The notes below the pieces were generated by a model that saw only the letters and a list, made by a program, of their open reading frames with translations, was not told the DNA's origin and did no database searches. From the NCBI GenBank assembly GCA_050261915.1, contig JBLNDT010000075.1, forward strand, positions 20,864 through 84,863: DNA of 64,000 nt, given 5' to 3'. The DNA comes from UBA699 sp050261915. Its GTDB lineage: Bacteria > Bacillota > Clostridia > Clostridiales > Clostridiaceae. Position 1 is the stretch's first letter, and each line of letters starts with the position of its first letter. A program made the position numbers and the translations under genes. This document shows, one piece after another, positions 8,409 to 16,604 of this stretch.

Positions 8409-9391
8409 ATATATCCTTTTAATCCGCGTATGGATACTTCACCGGATATTATTTTTCTTTTTGTTCCATCAGAAAATTCAGCTATCAGCTCCCCCTCATC
8501 ACTTATATCCGCAGCTATTGCTGTTTCTTCATGCTGCCGGTTTATTATTCTTATTTCTTTTCCTAATAGAATTGAATTTTTTCTGCATATTTCAATTGAA
8601 TCTTTTATGGAACCTGAATTTAAAAACTTTTCATAAAGCTCCTCAAAGCTGTTAATAACCTCTGCAGCTAATATTTTACGTTCTATCAACTTTCCGGTTT
8701 CTATAAGCAGTGAGCTTGCTTTATCAATTATATCAGTAGGTATATCAATGGTTTCAAGGTTTGCATTTATGCCTATACCTACTACTACATAATCTATACA
8801 GTTAATTTCACCACTCATCTCTGTAAGTATTCCGCATATCTTTTTACCATTAACAATTATATCGTTTGGCCACTTAATAAATGCGTTGATATTTAATTTG
8901 TTTAATCCTGCAACAACAGCAGCTGCAGCAATATGTGTTATTTTTGGAACATGTATCGGCTCAATATGGGGCCTTAATATATATGACATCCATATACCCT
9001 TATACTTTGGTGAAACCCATTGTCTTCCAAGTCTTCCCTTTCCTGATACCTGTTCCTCAGAGGTTATTACAGTACCATTGGCTCTAACTTTTGAAGCTAT
9101 TTCTTTAGCTTTGTTGTTTGTTGAATCCAAAGTATCAAAATGAATTATTTCATGACCTAGATATTTTGTTATCAGGTGAGGCTTAATTTCATCTGAGGTT
9201 AAAAGGTCAGGGGATGATATTATTCTATACCCCTTTTTAGAAGAGGATTCTATTATATAACCGCTTTCCTTAAGGGATTTTATGTACTTCCATATGGCAG
9301 TTCTGCTTACATTAAGCCTTATACTTAAATACTGCCCTGAAACATAGCTTCCATTGTTCTCTTTTAAAATTGAAATTACGTCTTCTTTCAA
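8405..9391 (-). CDS. birA: Bifunctional biotin-protein ligase / biotin operon repressor
   Basis: About 328 residues. It joins biotin to its carrier proteins through biotinyl-AMP and represses biotin genes. An N-terminal winged helix (SGQYLSIRLNVSRTAIWKYIKSL) precedes the ligase domain, which has the biotin/ATP loop SGKGRLGRQWVSP, KWPNDI and GVGINAN, and a C-terminal SH3-like cap. I place the start at TTG 9391 because AAGGAGG lies 8 bases upstream; the longer ATG reading at 9430 would begin inside the -10-like TATAAT and has no ribosome site. The two BirA operators before bioY are its evident targets. Confidence 0.92.
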   Translation of the reverse strand: MKEDVISILKENNGSYVSGQYLSIRLNVSRTAIWKYIKSLKESGYIIESSSKKGYRIISSPDLLTSDEIKPHLITKYLGHEIIHFDTLDSTNNKAKEIASKVRANGTVITSEEQVSGKGRLGRQWVSPKYKGIWMSYILRPHIEPIHVPKITHIAAAAVVAGLNKLNINAFIKWPNDIIVNGKKICGILTEMSGEINCIDYVVVGIGINANLETIDIPTDIIDKASSLLIETGKLIERKILAAEVINSFEELYEKFLNSGSIKDSIEICRKNSILLGKEIRIINRQHEETAIAADISDEGELIAEFSDGTKRKIISGEVSIRGLKGYI

Positions 9392-9495
9392 TATTAAGTC
9401 CTCCTTATAACTATTATTAACATTATACAATATTGAAAAAAAAATATATATAATATAAACTATAATAGATTTAGTATAGTACAGGAGGATTAGTT

Positions 9496-10143
9496 TTGAT
9501 AAAAGCTATATTGTTCGACTTAGATGGAACACTTATAAATACCAATGAATTAATTATTAAAAGTTTCCAGCATGCTTTTAGAGAGCATTTTAATAAGGAA
9601 ATTTCAAGAGAGGAAGTTATTTTGACTTTTGGAGAGCCCTTAAGAGGAGCCATGCTTAAATACGATGAAAATAATGTGGATGAAATGCTGGGCATATTTA
9701 GGAAATATAATGAAAGCAGGCATGATGAACTTGCAGAGGAATATGACGGAGTCTATGACGGCATTATTAAGCTGAAGGAAATGGGAATAAAGATTGCCCT
9801 TGTTACATCAAAAAGGAAAAAGATGACTGAGAGGGGTCTTAGACTCGTTAGGGTTTATGATTTAATGGATGTAGTTGTTACTCCAGAGGATACAGAAAAA
9901 CATAAGCCTTTCGGGGAGCCAGCTATAAAGGCTTGCCAGCTTCTTGGAGTAGATCCGAAAGAAGCAATCATGGTAGGAGACAGCCATAATGATATACTAT
10001 GCGGCAAAGATGCTGGAACCTATACCTGCTTAGTCAGTTATACCGCCCTTCCCTTAGAAAAAATGATGAGTTATGGTCCTGATTTTATAATCGACAGCCT
10101 TACAGAACTTGTAGATATATGTAAAAATTTAAATAAAAATTAG
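9496..10143 (+). CDS. ppaX: HAD-family phosphatase, PpaX-like pyrophosphatase
   Basis: 215 residues, TTG start after AGGAGGA. HAD motifs are complete: I DLDGTLINT (nucleophile Asp), II VTSKR, III the Lys in KHKPFGEP, and IV GDSHNDI. PpaX hydrolyses pyrophosphate left by HPr kinase/phosphorylase, but phosphoglycolate phosphatase is hard to separate from it by sequence. It is divergent from birA with about 100 bases between them; ACTATAATAG is a candidate -10. Confidence 0.7.
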   Translation: MIKAILFDLDGTLINTNELIIKSFQHAFREHFNKEISREEVILTFGEPLRGAMLKYDENNVDEMLGIFRKYNESRHDELAEEYDGVYDGIIKLKEMGIKIALVTSKRKKMTERGLRLVRVYDLMDVVVTPEDTEKHKPFGEPAIKACQLLGVDPKEAIMVGDSHNDILCGKDAGTYTCLVSYTALPLEKMMSYGPDFIIDSLTELVDICKNLNKN

Positions 10144-10171
10144 GGTACATTTAATACCCTAATAATTTTTT
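10141..10171 (+). terminator. Terminator after the HAD phosphatase
   Basis: TAGGGTA / TACCCTA arms (10141-10147 and 10155-10161), then a U-run shortly after. The left arm includes the stop codon. Confidence 0.75.
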
Positions 10172-10234
10172 GCATTTATTTGCTGTATTTCTGAGGTCTG
10201 CTCATGAAATGTTCTGTTTGCATCATTATTTATA

Positions 10235-10867
10235 TCAATTATCTTTTTTATTGGAGTTATTTTGTCTATTCCCAGAAGATTTATTTTCTTTATCAATATT
10301 TTCATTTTTTGTTTTTTGGGTATTATTAATTTTATTTTGATTTGTATCTTTTATATTACTATCCTTGTTTTCATTATCGGTATTATTTTTTAAATTGCTG
10401 TCCTTCTCTTTGTTATCATTTAAATCCTTTGTAACAGATTCGTCGTTTTTATTTTTCTCTTTTACCTGTTTAGTTAAAGCAGTTACTGCTTTATCCATAT
10501 TGGTATTTTTCAAATTCATGGAATTAATGAGCTTGTTGGTATTTTCGTCTGGAGAAGATGCTTCTATAACTCTGTTAAATATATTTGATTTCAACTGAAC
10601 TTCAGGATTTGATGAAATTGTAACAGTTGATACTGGTATATTATAAGCATAAGCACCACTTGCAGATAGAAGTACCATAAGAAGCACTGCAGCAGCATGC
10701 CTGTAATTAAGAAAGCTGTATTTACTGTTTATCAATGTTCCCGTAAATTCGGTTCCAATCTCAGGAGTTTTGCCTTTATATTTAACATAAAGAAATTCGC
10801 CATTCCTTGTAACTATATATGCCTTATTGTTTTTAGTTTTCATTACTATTCCGGTTTTCATTACCAT
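10235..10867 (-). CDS. rsgI: Anti-sigma-I factor with a low-complexity tail
   Basis: About 210 residues. The first ~55 residues match an RsgI N-terminal domain (GIVMKTKNNKAYIVTRNGEF, then KGKTPEIGTEF), which holds sigma-I in the cytoplasm. A single membrane helix (about 60-80) follows, then an extracellular segment with SNPEVQLKSNIFNRVIE, typical of the periplasmic RsgI domain. The last ~80 residues are almost only N, K, D and E, a disordered tail in place of the carbohydrate-binding modules found on some clostridial RsgI proteins. ATG 10867 is preferred because AGGTG lies just upstream within sigI. The gene overlaps the end of sigI, so both are expressed together. Confidence 0.85.
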   Translation of the reverse strand: MVMKTGIVMKTKNNKAYIVTRNGEFLYVKYKGKTPEIGTEFTGTLINSKYSFLNYRHAAAVLLMVLLSASGAYAYNIPVSTVTISSNPEVQLKSNIFNRVIEASSPDENTNKLINSMNLKNTNMDKAVTALTKQVKEKNKNDESVTKDLNDNKEKDSNLKNNTDNENKDSNIKDTNQNKINNTQKTKNENIDKENKSSGNRQNNSNKKDN

Positions 10868-11543
10868 ATTGTACACCTGCCTTTATGTCCAAATAGGACT
10901 TAATATAAATATAATTTTCATTAGTAAATATTAGTATCAATACCAATAAGTATTTTCTCCATCTTTCAATAAGTTTGATTTTGCTTTGGGTAAGCAGAGC
11001 AATCTGCTTTACAGGAAGCATTTTGTATTTATGAATATACTCTGTAACTGCTTTTTCACCGGAACATTTAAATGCTATATTTAAAAGATTATTTTTTGTA
11101 TCACTATGGGTTGGAGCTGAATCAATAATCTTTTCGAGGTTCAGCTTATAACTTTCAATTTCTAAAGTGAATTCTCTAATTTCTTCTGCCAGGGCTTTAT
11201 TGTCAATTTCCATCTCATAGTTGCTTATTGAGTTTTTTACATAGAGTTGTTCTTGATTTTCTTCATCATCACCAAAAAATAAAAGCATATTATTTGATTT
11301 TTTTCTAAAATAATCAATAAGTGAATTTCTTATAATAACTCTGGCAAAGCTGAAAAAACTGCCTTTACTTTCATCGTATATATCACAGGCTTTGTTAAAT
11401 GCAATAATTGAAATGCTTAGTTCGTCGTCATTTTCCCATTCAAGCTTTCTTTTACATACATTGTAGGCTGTAGTATATATAAATTGCTTATTATCATTTA
11501 TGAATTCATCTCTATGAAATTTAATTGATTCCATTATGTCCAT
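10833..11543 (-). CDS. sigI: RNA polymerase sigma factor SigI
   Basis: About 236 residues. The region-2 segment (SFFSFARVIIRNSLIDYFRKKS) and C-terminal RIAL-like helix-turn-helix (LPVKQIALLTQSKIKLIERWRKYLL) are those of SigI. The factor is held by RsgI until an outside signal releases it. ATG 11543 has GAGGTG at the right distance, better than the TTG three bases upstream. A SigI-like promoter just upstream suggests autoregulation. Confidence 0.88.
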   Translation of the reverse strand: MDIMESIKFHRDEFINDNKQFIYTTAYNVCKRKLEWENDDELSISIIAFNKACDIYDESKGSFFSFARVIIRNSLIDYFRKKSNNMLLFFGDDEENQEQLYVKNSISNYEMEIDNKALAEEIREFTLEIESYKLNLEKIIDSAPTHSDTKNNLLNIAFKCSGEKAVTEYIHKYKMLPVKQIALLTQSKIKLIERWRKYLLVLILIFTNENYIYIKSYLDIKAGVQYGNENRNSNEN

Positions 11544-11563
11544 CAAAACACCTCATATCTATT

Positions 11564-11593
11564 TACGGTATATAAGATAAAATTTACTGGGTA
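11564..11593 (-). promoter_or_regulatory. Candidate SigI-type promoter of sigI
   Basis: On the minus strand: TACCCA, then CCGTA about 24 bases downstream of the A of ACCC. This resembles the sigma-I -35 (ACCCCC) and -10 (CGAA/CGTA) boxes and mirrors a second copy on the plus strand in the same intergenic region. Confidence 0.5.
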
Positions 11594-11639
11594 TCTATCA
11601 ATTATATAATAAAATGAATTTATGTTACAAACTTTTAAG

Positions 11640-11669
11640 ACCCCCCAAAAGATTAAATATGATCCCGTA
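11640..11669 (+). promoter_or_regulatory. Candidate SigI-type promoter of the DUF5667 gene
   Basis: ACCCCCC at 11640-11646 and CCGTA at 11665-11669, spacing 25 from first base to first base. The C-run is an excellent sigma-I -35 match. It lies 44 bases before the start of the secreted DUF5667 protein. Confidence 0.6.
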
Positions 11670-11712
11670 TATTAAATTAAATAGTTTTAGAAAATATGAA
11701 GGAGGAATACAT

Positions 11713-12594
11713 ATGAAAAAAAATATTGCAGTTGTGGCGGCTTTAGCGGCTGTTATTGGATTTAGTGGTGCAGTATCTGCTGCAGATGATACCAGCTTTA
11801 AAAGCAAGGCGGGTATAACCCCGGATAATGTTATATTATATCCATTTGACAAAGCTATTGAAAAAATTCAGTTAAAATTTGCATCCGACCCAGTAAAACA
11901 GGCAGAACTATTAGCAAACTTTGCTGAGGAAAGATTGGGAGAAAGCGAGGAAATGGCTGCCAAAGGCAAGGAAAAATATGAAGAGGACGTCCTTAATGAT
12001 TATAAGGATAAAATATCCCAGGCAGCAGATAAAATTAAGGCAGAAGCCCAGGATTCAGAAGACAAGGATGAGGCTTTTCAAAAGAAGCTAGCTGCTATTG
12101 ACCAAAGAATGAAAGATTTAGATACTAAGTCAAATGAAATATTAGACAAATTAGGTGCAAATGCATCTGATAATGCTAAGGCAACTCTGCAAGCTGTATT
12201 GGAAATGCAGAAAAGCAAGCTTACAGCTATGAAGGAAGTATTTGAAGCAAAACAGGCTCTTGTTCCTTTAAAGACAACTCTTCAGCAAGCTAGAGAAGCA
12301 TTGGCTTCAGCAAAGGCTGGAACAGATGAAGCTGCTATAAAGGAAGCTCAAACTGCACTTGATAAAGCTATGGCAGAGTACAATACCGGTAAGGAAGCAG
12401 TTAAAAATGCTAAATCTGAGGTTAAAAGTGTAGGGGAAATTAAAAAGGAAGCTGTAACTGATAAGAAAGAAAAAACTGATGAAAACACAGACAAGGTAAA
12501 CAAGGGTAAGGTTGCTGAAAATTCTAACAAAGCAGGTGCTCAGCAGCATAAAGGACAGAAGGATAAAACAGGCACTGAGGATCAGGAACAGTAA
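11713..12594 (+). CDS. Secreted DUF5667-type protein
   Basis: About 293 residues from ATG 11713 (GGAGGAATACAT upstream). A cleavable signal peptide is clear (MKKNIAVVAALAAVIGFSGAVSAADD). After it comes a segment typical of DUF5667 (TPDNVILYPFDKAIEKIQLKF...), then long charged heptad-like helices with many A, K and E, probably a coiled coil, and a hydrophilic tail rich in K, D and Q. Function unknown. Family knowledge: DUF5667 proteins are often next to sigI-rsgI in clostridia; here a SigI-like promoter supports that it belongs to the same regulon, perhaps in sensing the cell surface. Confidence 0.75.
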   Translation: MKKNIAVVAALAAVIGFSGAVSAADDTSFKSKAGITPDNVILYPFDKAIEKIQLKFASDPVKQAELLANFAEERLGESEEMAAKGKEKYEEDVLNDYKDKISQAADKIKAEAQDSEDKDEAFQKKLAAIDQRMKDLDTKSNEILDKLGANASDNAKATLQAVLEMQKSKLTAMKEVFEAKQALVPLKTTLQQAREALASAKAGTDEAAIKEAQTALDKAMAEYNTGKEAVKNAKSEVKSVGEIKKEAVTDKKEKTDENTDKVNKGKVAENSNKAGAQQHKGQKDKTGTEDQEQ

Positions 12595-12608
12595 AATAAT
12601 ATAAATAA

Positions 12609-12646
12609 TAAGGAATCCCATATAAATTGGGATTCCTTTTTTTATA
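12609..12646 (+). terminator. Terminator after the DUF5667 gene
   Basis: AAGGAATCCCA / TGGGATTCCTT arms with a short AT loop, followed by a T-run. It isolates the gene from the sigma-54 regulator region. Confidence 0.9.
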
Positions 12647-12657
12647 TTCATTGCATG

Positions 12658-12726
12658 TGCTCTATTTTGGAACGATTTTTTATTAAAATTATTAAACTAC
12701 ACCAAAAAGTGTCCTAATTTTGAACA
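12658..12726 (+). promoter_or_regulatory. Upstream activator sites of the AOR regulator (two copies)
   Basis: Two 17-base imperfect palindromes: TGCTC-N7-GAACG (12658-12674) and TGTCC-N7-GAACA (12710-12726). They lie 50-120 bases before a sigma-54 promoter. The same pattern recurs before aor and before moeA, so I read it as the binding site of the sigma-54 activator encoded at 12819-14417. Confidence 0.65.
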
Positions 12727-12775
12727 TATAAAAAAATCATATTAAAAAAATGAGCAATTCCAACCCCTTAAAATT

Positions 12776-12790
12776 TGGCATGAAATTTGC
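12776..12790 (+). promoter_or_regulatory. Sigma-54 promoter of the regulator gene
   Basis: TGGCAT-GAAAT-TTGC with exact -24/-12 spacing (first G of GG to G of GC is 12 bases). It lies inside what would be the coding region if the long reading of the next gene were used, which supports the later GTG start at 12819. Confidence 0.8.
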
Positions 12791-12818
12791 TATGAAAATT
12801 GTCAAGGTGGTGTTTATA

Positions 12819-14417
12819 GTGAAAGATATTATGAAAGCTTATGTGGAAAAATCAAAAAATAAATGTGAAATGCTAGGATTGGATAAAACCATGATATACA
12901 GCCGAAAGATTATTAAAGGCAGAGAATTGGAGGGGAACCTTGAGAACAACAAGGATCTAATAATTGCTGCCCTTCCATTTATTGACCAGCTTTACAGCTT
13001 TGTTAAAGGATCAAGTTTCTTTACAATTCTTACAGATGCAGAAGGGTGCATTTTGAATGTTATTGGAGATGAGAAAATTTTGAGTGAGGCTTTTATGTTT
13101 AAAATGATTCCAGGAGCTTATATGAATGATGAAAATATCGGTACTAATGCCATGTCCATAGTAATAAATGAAGGACAGCCAGTTCAAATAGAGGGTAAGG
13201 ATCATTTTATTGAGGCTTATAATAAGTGGACATGTTCTGCTGCTCCTATAAAGGATGCTGATGGTAAATTGATTGGAGTTATTGATTTAACAGGATATAC
13301 AGAAAATGTGCATCCTCATACACTGGGTATGGTAGTGGCTGCTGCTTTTTCCATTGAAAAACTCATTGCAGACAAATCTACAGGTAAAACAAGAAAAATG
13401 TATGATAAATTGAGCGATTGCAAAGCTGTTTACACTTTTAACAAAATCATTGGCAGTGATGAGAAGTTTTTGGATACTATAAACTACTCAAAAAAAGTTT
13501 CAAGAAGCAAATCTACAATTCTAATTACAGGGGAGAGTGGCACTGGGAAGGAGGTATTTGCACAATCTATTCACAATTATAGTGATAGAAATGAAATGCC
13601 TTTTGTTGCAGTTAACTGTGGGGCAATACCACGGAATCTTATAGAATCAGAACTATTTGGATATGAAGATGGAGCGTTTACTGGATCTAAAAAAGGAGGA
13701 GCAGATGGCAAATTTCAGTGTGCTGATGGTGGTAGTATATTCCTAGATGAAATTGGTGAGATGCCTATAGATATGCAAGTGAGGCTTCTTAGAGTAATTG
13801 AAGAAGGTGTGGTAACAAAAGTTGGGGGAGTAAAGCAAATACCAGTAAATGTAAGGATTATTGCAGCAACAAACAAGGACCTTAAAGCAGAAGCAGAAGC
13901 TGGAAAGTTCAGGAAGGATCTTTACTACAGGCTTAATGTGCTGCCTATATATCTTATTCCCTTAAGAGAAAGAAAAGGGGATATAGTTCTGTTGCTTAAT
14001 TACTATATCAACAAGATATCGAAAAAGCTTGGGAAAAGCCCTGTGGTATTAAAAGATACTGAAATAAGAACGCTTGTAAGTTATGACTGGCCAGGTAACA
14101 TAAGGGAACTTCAAAATATAGTGGAGCTTATTATTAATACCGGAACATTCCCAGAGCATATGTTTAAGAAGGAATTTGCTGAAACTAGTGAGGAATTTCA
14201 GTCTGGAAACAATGAAATAGTGGACCTTCAGACCTTGGAGAGGCAATATATAATAAAGGCATTAATTCAATGTGATTATAATATTTCGAAAACAGCAAAG
14301 AAGTTAGGGGTAGTTAGAAATACTTTGTATAAAAAGATAAAGGAGTATTCTATAGAGTGTTCGAATTTGGAGCGATGTTCAAAAAATGACCAATTATCCA
14401 ATAAGAATGTAGTGTAA
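12819..14417 (+). CDS. Sigma-54-dependent activator, AcoR-like GAF/AAA+/Fis protein
   Basis: About 532 residues from GTG 12819, which has AAGGTGG eight bases upstream; the ATG at 12750 would translate through a sigma-54 promoter. Domains in order: N-terminal GAF sensor of the AcoR type (GTNAMSIVINEGQPV, WTCSAAPIKDADGK), AAA+ core with Walker A GESGTGKE, the sigma-54 loop GAFTGS (A to S at the last position), Walker B IFLDEIGEMP, and a C-terminal Fis-type helix-turn-helix (ISKTAKKLGVVRNTLYKKI). It drives open-complex formation by sigma-54 polymerase. The aor gene is next and carries a sigma-54 promoter, so this is most likely the aldehyde/tungsten-enzyme regulator. The ligand is unknown. Confidence 0.88.
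   Translation: MKDIMKAYVEKSKNKCEMLGLDKTMIYSRKIIKGRELEGNLENNKDLIIAALPFIDQLYSFVKGSSFFTILTDAEGCILNVIGDEKILSEAFMFKMIPGAYMNDENIGTNAMSIVINEGQPVQIEGKDHFIEAYNKWTCSAAPIKDADGKLIGVIDLTGYTENVHPHTLGMVVAAAFSIEKLIADKSTGKTRKMYDKLSDCKAVYTFNKIIGSDEKFLDTINYSKKVSRSKSTILITGESGTGKEVFAQSIHNYSDRNEMPFVAVNCGAIPRNLIESELFGYEDGAFTGSKKGGADGKFQCADGGSIFLDEIGEMPIDMQVRLLRVIEEGVVTKVGGVKQIPVNVRIIAATNKDLKAEAEAGKFRKDLYYRLNVLPIYLIPLRERKGDIVLLLNYYINKISKKLGKSPVVLKDTEIRTLVSYDWPGNIRELQNIVELIINTGTFPEHMFKKEFAETSEEFQSGNNEIVDLQTLERQYIIKALIQCDYNISKTAKKLGVVRNTLYKKIKEYSIECSNLERCSKNDQLSNKNVV
14358..14392 (+). promoter_or_regulatory. Upstream activator site before aor
   Basis: TGTTC-N7-GAGCG at 14358-14374 matches the palindrome upstream of the regulator's own promoter; a weaker TGTTC-N7-GACCA follows at 14376-14392. 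Both lie within the 3' end of the regulator gene, about 90-110 bases before the aor sigma-54 promoter. Confidence 0.6.
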
Positions 14418-14466
14418 ATAATGAACAGTATAATATTTAAATAGGTTACTATAAGGTTTTTAGCAT

Positions 14467-14481
14467 TGGCACGAATTTTGC
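14467..14481 (+). promoter_or_regulatory. Sigma-54 promoter of aor
   Basis: TGGCAC-GAATT-TTGC, an exact match to the -24/-12 consensus, 46 bases before the aor start. Confidence 0.92.
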
Positions 14482-14526
14482 TTTAATATTAAGTTAAAAA
14501 TAATTATATTATAAGGGGGTAAAAGC

Positions 14527-16347
14527 ATGTTTGGTTATAATGGAACAGTGCTTAGAGTAAATTTAACTGAAAACACAATTAAAAAGGAAGCTCTTGATTT
14601 GGAACTTGCAAAAAAATACATTGGAGCTAGAGGTCTTGGTGTAAAAACATTAATAGACGAAATAGATCCTAAAGTTGACCCACTTTCACCAGAGAACAAA
14701 TTTATAATTGCAGGTGGTCCGTTAACAGGAGCGCCAGTTCCTACCAGCGGAAGATTTATGGTTGTTACAAAGGCTCCACTTACCGGAACGATTGGTATAT
14801 CAAACTCCGGCGGAAAATGGGGAGCTGAAATGAAATTTGCCGGCTATGATATGATAATAGTTGAAGGAAAAGCAGAAAAACCAGTATACATCAACATAGT
14901 AGATGATGTAGTAGAAATTAAAGATGCAGCTGAGGTTTGGGGAAAATTAACTTTGGATGTTACAGAAAAGCTTAAAGAAATAGAAGGCGCAAAATCCAAG
15001 GTACTTTGCATAGGACCTGCAGGAGAAAAACTATCACTTATGGCATCTGTTATGAATGATGTAGATAGAACAGCAGGCAGAGGTGGAGTTGGAGCTGTTA
15101 TGGGTTCTAAAAACCTTAAGGCAATAGTAGTTAAAGGTACTAGTAAAGTTGCTCTATTTGATGAAGAAAAAACAAAAAGTACATCCAGTGAAAAAACTTC
15201 AATTCTGCTTAAGGACCCTGTAGCAGGAGGAGGACTTCCAACCTATGGAACAGCAGTACTTGTTAATATAATAAATGAAAATGGTGTACATCCAGTTAGG
15301 AATTTCCAATTAGCATATACAGACCAGGCTGATAAGATAAGCGGTGAAGCTTTAACAGAAAATGCACTTATAAGAAAGAACCCATGTTATAGATGTCCTA
15401 TAGCCTGCGGAAGATGGGTAAAACTTAATGATGGTACAGAATGCGGCGGACCTGAATACGAAACCTTATGGTCCTATGGCTCAGACTGTGATGTTTATGA
15501 TTTAAATGCAGTTAATGTAGCTAATATGCTATGTAATGAATATGGTCTTGATACAATATCTGCTGGAGCAACTATAGCTGCAGCAATGGAATTGTACCAG
15601 AGAGGATACATTAAGGATGAAGAAATAGCAGCAGATGGATTATCACTTAAATGGGGAGATGCTGAAGCAATAACTGGATGGACAAAAAAGATGGGCTTAA
15701 GAGAAGGTTTCGGTGCTAAAATGACAGATGGGTCCTTCAGACTTTGTGAAGCTTATGGAGCACCTGAAATATCAATGACAGTTAAGAAACAGGAACTTCC
15801 TGCGTATGACCCAAGAGGAGTACAAGGACATGGTATAACTTATGCAGCAAATAACAGAGGTGGCTGTCACATTAAAGGCTACATGATCAGTCCTGAAATT
15901 CTTGGATATCCTGAAAAACTTGACAGATTAGCATTAGATGGAAAACCAGCATATGCAAAAGTATTCCATGATTTAACAGCAGTTATTGACTCTTTGGGTC
16001 TTTGCATATTCACTACATTTGGTCTTGGACTTTCAGACTATACACAAATGTATAATGCAGTTGTTGGAGATGTATATACTGATGAAACACTTCTTCAGGC
16101 AGGAGACAGAATCTGGACATTGGAAAAAATATTTAACCTTAAGGCAGGTTTAACTAAAGCAGACGATACTCTTCCTAAGAGACTTCTTGAGGATCCTATT
16201 CCTGAAGGACCTTCTAAGGGAAATGTACACCACTTAGATGTATTACTTCCTGAATACTACAGTGTAAGAGGCTGGGATGCAGATGGTATTCCTACAGCTG
16301 AAACATTAAAAACACTTGGACTTGAAGAGTATATAGACAATATTTAA
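14527..16347 (+). CDS. aor: Aldehyde:ferredoxin oxidoreductase (tungsten enzyme)
   Basis: 606 residues, normal for AOR. It interconverts aldehydes and carboxylic acids with ferredoxin as electron carrier, using a bis-pterin tungsten cofactor and one [4Fe-4S] cluster. The N-terminal domain runs from MFGYNGTVLRVNLT through GARGLGVKTL; cofactor-binding blocks RTAGRGGVGAVMGSKNLKA and YDPRGVQGHGITYA are clear. Cluster cysteines are in CYRCPIACGRW with the distal Cys in SLGLCIFTTFG. It heads an operon with MoaD-like and ThiF-like genes and is followed by tungstate uptake and cofactor genes. Expression should require sigma-54. Confidence 0.95.
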   Translation: MFGYNGTVLRVNLTENTIKKEALDLELAKKYIGARGLGVKTLIDEIDPKVDPLSPENKFIIAGGPLTGAPVPTSGRFMVVTKAPLTGTIGISNSGGKWGAEMKFAGYDMIIVEGKAEKPVYINIVDDVVEIKDAAEVWGKLTLDVTEKLKEIEGAKSKVLCIGPAGEKLSLMASVMNDVDRTAGRGGVGAVMGSKNLKAIVVKGTSKVALFDEEKTKSTSSEKTSILLKDPVAGGGLPTYGTAVLVNIINENGVHPVRNFQLAYTDQADKISGEALTENALIRKNPCYRCPIACGRWVKLNDGTECGGPEYETLWSYGSDCDVYDLNAVNVANMLCNEYGLDTISAGATIAAAMELYQRGYIKDEEIAADGLSLKWGDAEAITGWTKKMGLREGFGAKMTDGSFRLCEAYGAPEISMTVKKQELPAYDPRGVQGHGITYAANNRGGCHIKGYMISPEILGYPEKLDRLALDGKPAYAKVFHDLTAVIDSLGLCIFTTFGLGLSDYTQMYNAVVGDVYTDETLLQAGDRIWTLEKIFNLKAGLTKADDTLPKRLLEDPIPEGPSKGNVHHLDVLLPEYYSVRGWDADGIPTAETLKTLGLEEYIDNI

Positions 16348-16378
16348 TAAAAGCTGATTATTAGAGTAGGTGATTGAA

Positions 16379-16603
16379 GTGACAATAGAAGTAAGACTTT
16401 TTGCCACCTTCAGAAACGGCCGGGAAAAGAAACAGTCTATGGATTTGAAAGAGGGCTCAAAAGTTGCTGATATACTGGACATTCTAAATATAAATGTAGA
16501 AGAACTTGGTATACTGCTTATAAATGGAAGAGATGGTAGTGTTAATAGTGTCCTTAAAGAATCCGACGTGGTAGCTCTTTTTCCGCCAGTAGGAGGGGGT
16601 TAA
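16379..16603 (+). CDS. MoaD/ThiS-family sulfur carrier
   Basis: About 74 residues, beta-grasp fold, ending in the diagnostic Gly-Gly tail (FPPVGGG). GTG 16379 is preferred to GTG 16370 because GTAGGTGAT lies at 16366-16373. In the family, the C-terminal Gly is adenylated and thiocarboxylated to deliver the dithiolene sulfur of the pterin cofactor. The gene sits between aor and the ThiF-like activating enzyme that would charge it, an arrangement known for AOR loci. No moaE is present in the window. It has one extra Gly at the end. Confidence 0.88.
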   Translation: MTIEVRLFATFRNGREKKQSMDLKEGSKVADILDILNINVEELGILLINGRDGSVNSVLKESDVVALFPPVGGG

Positions 16604-16604
16604 G

